Made by a program: the position numbers and the translations under genes
Shown: positions 1 through 6,482 of the stretch, piece by piece
How positions within the stretch are numbered: the first letter of the stretch is position 1
Layout of the letters: each line of letters begins with the position of its first letter
Notes under the pieces: generated by a model
Database searches by the model: none
Told to the model about the DNA's origin: nothing
The model's input: only the letters and a program-made list of their open reading frames with translations
From: an uncultured Bacteroidota bacterium
GTDB taxonomy: Bacteria; Bacteroidota; Bacteroidia; Chitinophagales; Chitinophagaceae
Assembly: GCA_938008665.1 (NCBI GenBank)
Contig: CALLKA010000067.1
Span: forward strand, 1 to 7,081
Length of the DNA stretch: 7,081 nt
Direction of reading: 5' to 3'

Positions 1-13
1 TATATTATTGCTA

Positions 14-1870
14 TTATGCGGATTTAAATGAAATGGGTTCGTTTGAATATAAGGGTATACCACAAAATAGTCGGGTATAAATACGTAAAAGCGAAATTTC
101 TATAAAAATTAAACACAATGCAACAAAAATCATAATGACATATTGATCACGCTCAATATAAGTGAGAAGTAAATCAATCCCAATGTATAAAGGTGAAATA
201 GGAAATCCGATTAAACCCAGGCAAGCAACTAAAAATAAAATGGATAATTTGGGATGCAATTGACCATTTCCGTGAAATTGTTCAAGCGTTATTAAAGCAG
301 CTTGTTTCTGTAAATTTCGAATAGCTTGAAATCCTATAAAACCAAAAAAACAAATACTTAATAAATAAAGTAATAAATAAGAAAACGCGATATGACTATT
401 AATTGAAACACACATCATTATAAATAGATGCCCATATACTACATTCAGCCATGCATTGATACTAGATGCACGTTCATTAAATGAAAGTAAAATTAACATT
501 AAAGAAATGAATGAAAATAAATAAACAAATGACTTTAATAAAATGGGATGAAATTGAAAAGTATTTATATCAAAATAGATGCCTAGTAAAAATAAAATCG
601 AAATTATAATATAAAAATATTTGTTATTTAAAATGAGCAGCTTGTTGCTTACCCATTTAAAAGGTTGCCAAAAATATTTAAATAAAGTTACATCCATGTT
701 ATACTCTTTGATAGATAACATATAAAATGTATTACTTAATTTGCTTGGTATTGTAACTTTTTTAGTAATGCCTGAAAATAATTGATTGTGAATTAAATAA
801 TGTAAAACCGAAGGTGAAACTAAAATTTGATACGTTCTAAAAAATGCATTCCCTATAAAATGGAAAAGCGCAAAATTGTGAAAACCAAGTGCAATTTCAA
901 TAAATATAATACCAATTTGTGTTATTGAAGCATATGCTATTTGTGTTTTTACTGTGGGTTGAGATTTAGCTATAGAATTACATATTAAGCTAGTAGCTAC
1001 ACCTAAAACCGCTATTAGTACTTTTATAATAAATATATGTTGCCAAAAAGGAAATGTTCTTAGCAAAAGGAAGACACCTAAGTGAATCGATAAAGACCCA
1101 TAAAAAATAGCACTTGAACTTGATGGGCCTTCCATGGCCCTGGCTACCCATGACGAAAATGGGTACATTGCCGATTTAATGGAGGCGCCCATAACAATTG
1201 AGACGCCAATGAATGTGGCTAAAACTTGATGCTTATGTATTAAAGCTGCAGTTGCATTAAAATCCAAAATTTGAAAAAATGAAATGTTCCCATGCCATAA
1301 ATGATGACTTAGCCACATTGCTAAAATTAAAAACACATCGCCTAATCTGTACAGGGAAACTACCTTCATGGCATTCTTTACTGGGAGATACCTATTCTTG
1401 TAAAATGAAATGAGTAAGAATGAAGTAATGCCAATCATTTCCCAGCCTAAAAATAGAGTTTCAAAATTTCCGGCAATGACTACAATGCTATACCCCAAAA
1501 AGAACAAATGAACATTGTTAAAGTACCTTTTAAACCCTGGTTCACGATGAATATATGATTTACTAAACACGGCAACAAGCAGCGTTAATAAGCTACCTAC
1601 AAATAAAAAAACAACCGAAATTTTATCAAAATAAAAATCGATAAAAAAGTCAAATTCAGGTGTTGTTAAAAGTGTTACTTGCTTAATGTCGAGCACATTA
1701 GCTCCCACTATAAACCAATTGACTGAAAAAACGATTAATAACACTAATTGCAAAAAGCTGGTTGCAACGGCTATGTTAGCGATTAGTTTTTCATGTTTTT
1801 GTTTTATCAATAAACTTAATAAGTACCCTACAAAAGGAATAAATATAAAAAATTTTAAATACTGTTCCAT
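14..1870 (-). CDS. dabB: DabB, proton-conducting membrane subunit of the DAB inorganic carbon uptake system
   Basis: Membrane partner of DabA. By family knowledge it belongs to the NuoL/MrpA (proton_antipo_M) superfamily and couples cation flux to DabA-driven CO2/bicarbonate accumulation in the inner membrane. The 618-residue product is hydrophobic throughout, with roughly 14-16 membrane segments. Superfamily landmarks are FLGWEMIG at about 140-147 (E144 is the conserved TM5 glutamate), IKSAMYPF at 231-238 (K232 is the TM7 lysine), MEGPSSSSAIFYGS at 246-259, KTQIAYASITQIG at 308-320 and NAFFR at 341-345. The C-terminal half (about 360-618) is less conserved and holds about six further helices. 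The ATG at 1870 lies 4 bases after the dabA stop, so the two genes are almost certainly co-transcribed and translationally coupled. Oddities: the usual LHAG histidine is replaced by an FYG tyrosine, and the HAFFK lysine by arginine. A true complex I NuoL is unlikely because the neighbour is DabA and no other nuo gene is present. Confidence 0.9.
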   Translation of the reverse strand: MEQYLKFFIFIPFVGYLLSLLIKQKHEKLIANIAVATSFLQLVLLIVFSVNWFIVGANVLDIKQVTLLTTPEFDFFIDFYFDKISVVFLFVGSLLTLLVAVFSKSYIHREPGFKRYFNNVHLFFLGYSIVVIAGNFETLFLGWEMIGITSFLLISFYKNRYLPVKNAMKVVSLYRLGDVFLILAMWLSHHLWHGNISFFQILDFNATAALIHKHQVLATFIGVSIVMGASIKSAMYPFSSWVARAMEGPSSSSAIFYGSLSIHLGVFLLLRTFPFWQHIFIIKVLIAVLGVATSLICNSIAKSQPTVKTQIAYASITQIGIIFIEIALGFHNFALFHFIGNAFFRTYQILVSPSVLHYLIHNQLFSGITKKVTIPSKLSNTFYMLSIKEYNMDVTLFKYFWQPFKWVSNKLLILNNKYFYIIISILFLLGIYFDINTFQFHPILLKSFVYLFSFISLMLILLSFNERASSINAWLNVVYGHLFIMMCVSINSHIAFSYLLLYLLSICFFGFIGFQAIRNLQKQAALITLEQFHGNGQLHPKLSILFLVACLGLIGFPISPLYIGIDLLLTYIERDQYVIMIFVALCLIFIEISLLRIYTRLFCGIPLYSNEPISFKSA

Positions 1871-1874
1871 TGTT

Positions 1875-4418
1875 TTAGTTTAAATAATAAATTGGTAAGT
1901 TTTCAGTAGTGGCATTTTCAATAGTAAATGCAGACATTTCAGTGGCATTTTCAAATAATTCATGAAAGTTTTCCACCTTTTCAGTTTTGTCTGCCACTGT
2001 TTTGTATAAAATAAATTCGTCGTTTTTGAATTGATATAAATTCCCATCTTGCGGGTTAATCACCACTAAATGAATCCATTGTTTCGCGTACCAATTAAAA
2101 ATATTTTCTGATGACTTTAGTACTTTTAACACAATTTCAGGGAATTGTTCTACCACTACTAAAAGACGGATTGGATCATGCACTTCAATCATTTGTAATG
2201 GCAAACCTGGTCTTAAATCTCCATCACTACTATTCGAAACACCAATCAATCCCATTACATTATGGGGTAATTTGGTACCTGCCCCAAGTTTTTGGTTGTC
2301 AATTCTTGAAAAATAATATTCTAGGTTAATGCCTCCGCAAACAGGGCCAATGGGGCTAATTACATTGACCAACAAATCACCAGTAGGATCGGTTTTGTAA
2401 TCATATGAATTTAAAAATGCCCTACGGTCCAAAAATATATTTTTTGAAATCTCTCTACGACCAATAATGCATAACGCATTTGATCCATGTCCAAGTTCTG
2501 GTCTAGGTTCAAAGAGTGAAACCGATCTGTTCAAAATTTGTTTTCTTACATGTTTAATATCTGCTTTGGTATTGATAGATGCAAAGCGTCTTGAACGCTC
2601 TTTCGCATTTAAATCAAGCGCGTTTTCAAATTGTTGGGTATAAATAACATGTTTTTCCAATAAGTTGGTTGGTAAAAGAAGCGTATCAAAATATTGAATC
2701 TGATCGGCCGCTGTATCATGTAAAGCGCCTACAAACAAAGTGTCTTTTGGAATATGAATACCATTATGTGCTAAAATTTTTCTTACCGCAACGTGGTTTG
2801 CCATAATAGCAAATACACGTGCATTCACTGAACCTGGCCTACCACTGCAAGCGCCACAATCATGTGCTCCATGATGGGGATTATTGGCACTACTAGAACC
2901 ATGTGCTACTATATAAATTATAGAAGAAAAATGGTCAATCAACCCAATATTTCTAAGTTGCCCTTCGACACGTTTGGCCATTTCTTCTATTGTAAAACCA
3001 ATTTGCAAACCATTTTCTGTATCATTCAAATTTTTGTTTTCAACAGTCAACTTTGAATTTAATGCCACATGCGCAAATGCATCGGAAATTGCAGGTGTCA
3101 TTTTGGGTGAAAAAAGATTACGTATTAATTCAAAAACAGAAACCACTCCTGCTGTTAAACTTAATAAAAATCCACCTACAAATGAATGCGCAAGTTTACT
3201 ATAAAATATGGTGTGAGATTTTTCTTGAGCGCTTTCAGATTCCTTAATTAAATATTTAGGCGTTACAGGTGCTGGACATAATTTTTCATAAAATTTTCCA
3301 TTTTGTGGTTGGAAATAAAATTCTACGCCAAAAAAGCCAGGCGCTCCGTATGTTACACATGGTGATGCTACATTCTCAAGATGTCTTCGCAATGAACATT
3401 CCCTTTCATCTATACAAAATACAGCTTGAAAATTTGGAAGGTCAATATTTGTTTCAATCGTAGAATACTTATGTTTAAATGAAGATAAAACCTTATCATA
3501 GTAACTCCATTCGAAAGCCTCTTGAAATAAAATTAGTACTTCATCCTCCATAGCAATTGGTTTCGCATAAAAATCACTACTCCCATGATGGCGATACTTT
3601 GAACTTAATGGCAACCAAGATTCCCCAAATTGCTGATCTAAAGCATCAACTTCAAGCAGTAATTCTAAATGGATAAAGTCATACAAGGAAACATTCTTTG
3701 TATCTAATAAGGTTTGGGGATTATCCTCAATTGCCGAAACCATTCCCGACCAACCTCTGTGTGCAAATTGTTGATCAAATAAATACATTTTATTGGGAAT
3801 TTTTTCCCCTACTAGTAATTTCAAAACATCTTCAATGCATATATCATCGTTCAACAACAAGGCTTTAGCACGTTTTGATTTAAAAAAACTACTATAACTA
3901 TTTTTTTCAATAAATCTGAGATTATTGATTAATCCAGTACCGTTATCTGGAAAATTAGAAATAGAAATGCCTTGGTCTAAATATGCGCAAATAATTCTAA
4001 ATAAAACAGGATGTACACGATTGTCTAAATCAATTTTATATTCGTTTTTCCAAAGTTTCCTAATTTTACCTACTTGCTGATCCTTAGTGTAAATTAATTC
4101 CTCGTTGAGCAATTTATTTAACCAGTATTGTAGTTGATCAGTTCCCTTTTTTTCAATAATTATTTTATTCAACACTTCGTGGCTAATTCTACCAAGTCGA
4201 AATAAATTTCTAAACTCATCAATATTTAAAGTTACGTTATACCCAAAAATATCTCTTGCATTAAAGATGCCCTCGAAAAAGGACTTGTCTTGAAATGCAT
4301 GTAATGAATTATGATGCACAAAATCCTTTAAAGGAGATTGTGAAGGGAGATAATGTTTAAGTTGTTCAATAATCCCATGAATTGAATCATTAGATTCAAT
4401 AATATGACTTTGTTGCAT
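1875..4418 (-). CDS. dabA: DabA (UPF0753/DUF2309), zinc-dependent inorganic carbon transporter subunit
   Basis: Cytoplasmic-face, beta-carbonic-anhydrase-like subunit of the DAB complex. In characterised systems it hydrates CO2 to bicarbonate, driven in one direction by its DabB partner. The 847 residues are normal for the family. The zinc site is visible: C335 and D337 in FCIDERE (334-340), H506 in the AHGSSS stretch and C521 in HDCGACSGRPGS (519-530). The C-to-H and H-to-C spacings (171 and 15) agree with the Cys-Asp-His-Cys ligands described for Halothiobacillus DabA. Other family blocks are VHHNSLHAF (34-42), LHDTAADQ (566-573), EPRPELGHGSNA (637-648), GPVCGGINLEYYFSRID (691-707) and GTKLPHNVMGLIGV (714-727). 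There is no signal peptide. A weakly hydrophobic stretch at about 410-432 may contact the membrane. The ATG start agrees with the conserved N-terminal block. An upstream dyad and a possible promoter may control it. Identification is very secure; the carbon-uptake role in this organism is inferred from homologues. Confidence 0.95.
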   Translation of the reverse strand: MQQSHIIESNDSIHGIIEQLKHYLPSQSPLKDFVHHNSLHAFQDKSFFEGIFNARDIFGYNVTLNIDEFRNLFRLGRISHEVLNKIIIEKKGTDQLQYWLNKLLNEELIYTKDQQVGKIRKLWKNEYKIDLDNRVHPVLFRIICAYLDQGISISNFPDNGTGLINNLRFIEKNSYSSFFKSKRAKALLLNDDICIEDVLKLLVGEKIPNKMYLFDQQFAHRGWSGMVSAIEDNPQTLLDTKNVSLYDFIHLELLLEVDALDQQFGESWLPLSSKYRHHGSSDFYAKPIAMEDEVLILFQEAFEWSYYDKVLSSFKHKYSTIETNIDLPNFQAVFCIDERECSLRRHLENVASPCVTYGAPGFFGVEFYFQPQNGKFYEKLCPAPVTPKYLIKESESAQEKSHTIFYSKLAHSFVGGFLLSLTAGVVSVFELIRNLFSPKMTPAISDAFAHVALNSKLTVENKNLNDTENGLQIGFTIEEMAKRVEGQLRNIGLIDHFSSIIYIVAHGSSSANNPHHGAHDCGACSGRPGSVNARVFAIMANHVAVRKILAHNGIHIPKDTLFVGALHDTAADQIQYFDTLLLPTNLLEKHVIYTQQFENALDLNAKERSRRFASINTKADIKHVRKQILNRSVSLFEPRPELGHGSNALCIIGRREISKNIFLDRRAFLNSYDYKTDPTGDLLVNVISPIGPVCGGINLEYYFSRIDNQKLGAGTKLPHNVMGLIGVSNSSDGDLRPGLPLQMIEVHDPIRLLVVVEQFPEIVLKVLKSSENIFNWYAKQWIHLVVINPQDGNLYQFKNDEFILYKTVADKTEKVENFHELFENATEMSAFTIENATTENLPIYYLN

Positions 4419-4440
4419 ACCAATAATATGTTGTAAAAAA

Positions 4441-4474
4441 TAACTTTTTCGAAATTAATTCGAAAAATAAGTTA
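4441..4474 (-). promoter_or_regulatory. AT-rich inverted repeat upstream of dabA (operator, attenuator or weak terminator)
   Basis: A perfect 9-base dyad, TTTTTCGAA (4445-4453) and TTCGAAAAA (4459-4467), is separated by ATTAA. Four further pairs (TAAC 4441-4444 with GTTA 4471-4474) extend it across a 3-base bulge. On the minus strand it is followed by a run of six T (4440-4435), so it could act as a weak intrinsic terminator for the small upstream gene. However, the stem has few G/C pairs, and only 22 bases remain before the dabA ATG, leaving no room for a promoter downstream of it. It also contains the 6-base palindrome TTCGAA twice, 11 bases apart, about one helical turn. That would suit a dimeric regulator bound over the promoter. 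The dyad is directly visible; its function is inferred. Confidence 0.45.
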
Positions 4475-4490
4475 GAGAAATGAATAGCAA
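4462..4490 (-). promoter_or_regulatory. Candidate Bacteroidota-type promoter for dabAB
   Basis: On the minus strand a TTG (4490-4488) is followed after 18 bases by TATTTTTC (4469-4462). This is one mismatch from the Bacteroidota -33/-7 consensus TTG-N17-23-TAnnTTTG. Transcription would start near 4457, about 40 bases before the dabA ATG, and inside the inverted repeat at 4441-4474. That overlap is what an operator would look like. AT-rich DNA throws up such matches by chance, so this is tentative. Confidence 0.3.
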
Positions 4491-4505
4491 GAGTAAAGTT
4501 GACTG

Positions 4506-4793
4506 CTATGCGAAATTGGGTGGAATAAAGGTGGCACTAGAATGTCCTTGTGCTAATTGACCCATGGCAATCTTTATAACAAAACCATTAGTGATATCAG
4601 CAATTTTTCTATATTCTAAAAATAAGGAGTGGCAAGATTCAAATTTTTTTGATTTAGACTCGCTTTTTTCTACATCATCATCTGCAATATCTTGCGCAAA
4701 CTCTATTTGTTCCCAATTAAAAAAACTTTTAACAGGTACCACTTGAAATGATATGATAAATAGAAAAAATAAAGAAATTACTTGCCTTTTCAT
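4506..4793 (-). CDS. Small secreted or periplasmic protein of unknown function upstream of dabAB
   Basis: A 95-residue protein whose family I do not recognise. Residues 1-23 look like a Sec signal peptide: MKRQ, then a hydrophobic core VISLFFLFIISFQVV, then PVKS. Cleavage would fall around residue 23. There is no lipobox cysteine. The mature part starts with an aromatic and acidic stretch (FFNWEQIEF), continues with a charged Asp/Glu/Lys/Ser-rich linker (about 35-52), has a single cysteine followed by histidine (C54-H55), and ends in a more hydrophobic tail closing with FIPPNFA. It lies 87 bases upstream of dabA on the same strand, so it may share the dabAB transcript, although the intervening dyad and possible promoter could separate them. 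The start ATG is the natural one, directly preceding the signal peptide. The signal peptide and plausible length favour a real gene; the function is unknown. Confidence 0.7.
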   Translation of the reverse strand: MKRQVISLFFLFIISFQVVPVKSFFNWEQIEFAQDIADDDVEKSESKSKKFESCHSLFLEYRKIADITNGFVIKIAMGQLAQGHSSATFIPPNFA

Positions 4794-4904
4794 GGTAAAG
4801 ACAAATATATTGTAATATCAGTATAAATAAAATTGTATTTTGAGAAGAAAGCTCACATTGATTAGTTTTATAATTTAGGACTCATTTATTCGTATTTTCA
4901 TGTT
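4794..4904. promoter_or_regulatory. Divergent intergenic promoter region
   Basis: This 111-base AT-rich spacer separates the leftward secreted-protein/dabAB genes from the rightward membrane-protein/CLC genes and so should carry promoters for both. On the minus strand TATATTTG (4809-4802) is an exact match to the Bacteroidota -7 element TAnnTTTG. No TTG -33 element is found at the expected distance, and the resulting leader would be only a few bases. On the plus strand only imperfect matches occur, for example TAATTTAG at 4871-4878. A small dyad ATATT-GT-AATAT (4807-4818) overlaps the minus-strand element. No riboswitch fold is recognised. Confidence 0.4.
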
Positions 4905-5168
4905 ATGATAACTTATGAACCATATATTGAAATCATGGGCTGGATTGCCTCTGTATTAATTGTAGGCTCCTATGCCTTAAATATTACTGGCAAATTGTCT
5001 GCCTCAAGTAAAACCTATGTTTTAGCGAATATTATAGGCGGTATTTTTTTTGTAGTGAACACTTATTTTCATAAAGCCTACCCTTCCATGTTCGTGAATG
5101 TGATTTGGGTCATTATTGCCATTTATATGATCAGCAAGAAGAAGAAAAATAATGCCAAAAATGACTAG
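4905..5168 (+). CDS. Small three-helix membrane protein, CBU_0592 family
   Basis: An 87-residue integral membrane protein with three predicted helices at about 8-27, 38-55 and 60-76 and a very basic, lysine/asparagine-rich C-terminal tail (77-87). The pattern IMGWIASVLIVGSYALN (9-25), then a short polar LSASSKTY loop, then LANIIGGIFFVVNTYFHKAYPS (longest recognisable block 40-61), then NVIWVIIAIYMI fits the CBU_0592-type small membrane protein family. Its biochemical role is not established; the fold recalls half of a PQ-loop/SWEET-like unit, but that is only a resemblance. The ATG at 4905 is the longest in-frame start; the alternative Met11 would clip the first helix. It reads into the CLC transporter gene after 51 bases, so the two are probably in one operon. 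Confidence 0.8.
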   Translation: MITYEPYIEIMGWIASVLIVGSYALNITGKLSASSKTYVLANIIGGIFFVVNTYFHKAYPSMFVNVIWVIIAIYMISKKKKNNAKND

Positions 5169-5174
5169 ATTTTT

Positions 5175-5194
5175 GGGTTGCGCAAACGCAATTC
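5175..5194 (+). other. Small hairpin in the spacer before the CLC gene
   Basis: TTGCG (5178-5182) and CGCAA (5187-5191) form a perfect 5-base-pair stem around CAAA, extendable by two G-U pairs and one G-C pair (5175-5177 with 5192-5194). No T-run follows on the plus strand, so it is not a standard terminator. It sits 26 bases ahead of the ATG at 5220 and would be part of the leader RNA. It may affect translation or RNA stability, or be chance. An in-frame TTG at 5178 lies in its stem, which argues against that TTG being the true start. Confidence 0.3.
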
Positions 5195-5219
5195 CGATTG
5201 CTTAAAATATTACTCTGAG

Positions 5220-6482
5220 ATGTCCTTAAATAAATTAAATACTAAGATCACAAGTTGGCTAAAATGGATCGCCATCTATTTACTCATTGGTGGTATCGTA
5301 GGAACGGCAACTGCATTTTTTTTACAAACCTTAGATTATGTTACCCTGTTTCGTGAGGAACATCTTTGGGTCATATATTTTTTACCTATTGCAGGTTTAG
5401 TGATTGGCTTACTCTATCATTATTATGGAACTGCTGCGAATAAAGGAAATAACTTAATCATTGAAACGCACCATTCTTTAGTATATGGAGAAACCCCTAA
5501 ACCGGTTCCATTTAAAATGGCGCCGATGGTTTTTTTGAGTACGCTGCTAACCCATATAGCTGGTGGATCTGCTGGCAGGGAAGGAACTGCTGTTCAAATG
5601 GGCGGTGCAATAGCAGATCAGTTCACAGGATTATTTAAGTTAAATACAGCAGATCGAAAAACGATATTAATCATTGGTATTAGTAGTGGGTTTGCCGCTG
5701 TGTTTGGTACACCTTTGGGTGGCGCCATCTTTGCGTTAGAAATTTTAAGTATTACCAACACAAAGAAAAATCAGTTAGCAGCAAGTTTATTCGTTGCCTA
5801 TATCGCACATTATTCCTGCTTGGCTTGGCAAGTAAAACATACTATTTATAGCATCCCCAATATACCCGAAATCTCCCTAACTACTTTGGCTTGGGCAATT
5901 TTTGCTGGTATCATTTTTGGATTAACTGCATTTGCATTTACTACCACTGGTAAATTATTTGAAAATGTTTTTAACAAAATAAATTTTACCCCCTTGCGCC
6001 CTTTTATTGGCGGGATTATTATTGCATTATTTATTGTTGTATTTAATAGTACAAAGTTCATTGGATTGGGAATTCCCACTATCCAAGATGCATTTATAAA
6101 TAATGCAGGCCAATTTGACTTCGCCATCAAATTAATTTTAACCAGTTTTACTTTAAACGCGGGTTTTAAAGGAGGTGAGGTGACGCCATTATTTTTTATT
6201 GGGGCCACATTAGGTAATCTATTAATCTGGTTTATCCCTTTACCCATGGCGCTTTTGGCAGGCATGGGATTTGTTGCCGTTTTTAGCGGTGCTACCAATT
6301 GCGTTTTTGCATCTATAGCGCTGGGATTAGAATTATTCGGAATGAAAGCAGGTGTATATGTTGGACTTGCAAGTGTAGCTGCTTATTTTACCTCTGGACC
6401 TAACGGGATATATAGTGCTAAATATAAATCAGGTGCGAAATATATTGCGTATAACTATTTTAAGAAAATTGCGAAATTATGA
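5220..6482 (+). CDS. CLC-family anion transporter, probably a CLC-F type fluoride/proton antiporter
   Basis: Inner-membrane ion transporter of 420 residues with about ten or more membrane helices, and family-typical in length. GGSAGREGTAVQMGG (115-129) contains the external gating glutamate E121, but with GREGT instead of the chloride-type GREGP. The chloride signature GSGIP is missing; KGNNLI (75-80) stands at that place. GGEVTPLFFIGATLG (318-332) replaces GxFxP and carries E320, V321 and T322, matching the Glu-Val-Thr reported as functionally important in the fluoride transporter CLC-Eca. The inner proton glutamate of chloride antiporters (E203 in E. coli CLC) is absent: FALEIL (171-176) has Ile at the equivalent position. 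These features point to fluoride export (the eriC-F/CLC-F branch) rather than chloride transport. The start is ATG 5220. An upstream in-frame TTG at 5178 would add 14 polar residues and lies in a hairpin, so it is less likely. The 3' end overlaps the convergent hydrolase gene by 6 bases. Confidence 0.88.
   Translation: MSLNKLNTKITSWLKWIAIYLLIGGIVGTATAFFLQTLDYVTLFREEHLWVIYFLPIAGLVIGLLYHYYGTAANKGNNLIIETHHSLVYGETPKPVPFKMAPMVFLSTLLTHIAGGSAGREGTAVQMGGAIADQFTGLFKLNTADRKTILIIGISSGFAAVFGTPLGGAIFALEILSITNTKKNQLAASLFVAYIAHYSCLAWQVKHTIYSIPNIPEISLTTLAWAIFAGIIFGLTAFAFTTTGKLFENVFNKINFTPLRPFIGGIIIALFIVVFNSTKFIGLGIPTIQDAFINNAGQFDFAIKLILTSFTLNAGFKGGEVTPLFFIGATLGNLLIWFIPLPMALLAGMGFVAVFSGATNCVFASIALGLELFGMKAGVYVGLASVAAYFTSGPNGIYSAKYKSGAKYIAYNYFKKIAKL

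Noticed and set aside
14..1870. Assignment as complex I subunit NuoL
   Set aside because: It is adjacent to dabA by 4 bases, no other nuo genes are present, and the HAG/HAFFK motifs are altered; DabB fits better.
1686..1883. Plus-strand short open frame over the dabB start
   Set aside because: Antisense to the conserved DabB N-terminus, with no family resemblance; a shadow frame.
2111..3463. Several 64-76-codon plus-strand frames inside dabA
   Set aside because: All are antisense to strongly conserved DabA motifs and overlap one another in different frames; none looks like a protein family.
4564..4746. 60-codon plus-strand frame opposite the small secreted protein
   Set aside because: The minus-strand frame is longer, has a convincing signal peptide and a normal start; the plus-strand frame has no features of its own.
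4794..4904. Fluoride riboswitch (crcB motif) upstream of the CLC operon
   Set aside because: None of the conserved GGNGATGG-like or later pseudoknot segments can be found by eye on the plus strand.
5178..5219. TTG start extending the CLC protein by 14 residues
   Set aside because: The extra residues are polar and not family-like, the TTG lies in a hairpin stem, and an ATG at 5220 sits just before the normal N-terminal helix.
5846..6298. 150-codon open frame on the minus strand inside the CLC gene
   Set aside because: It lies antisense within a clearly conserved transporter gene, its product is a low-complexity Pro/Lys/Asn-rich sequence, and it has no recognisable domain.
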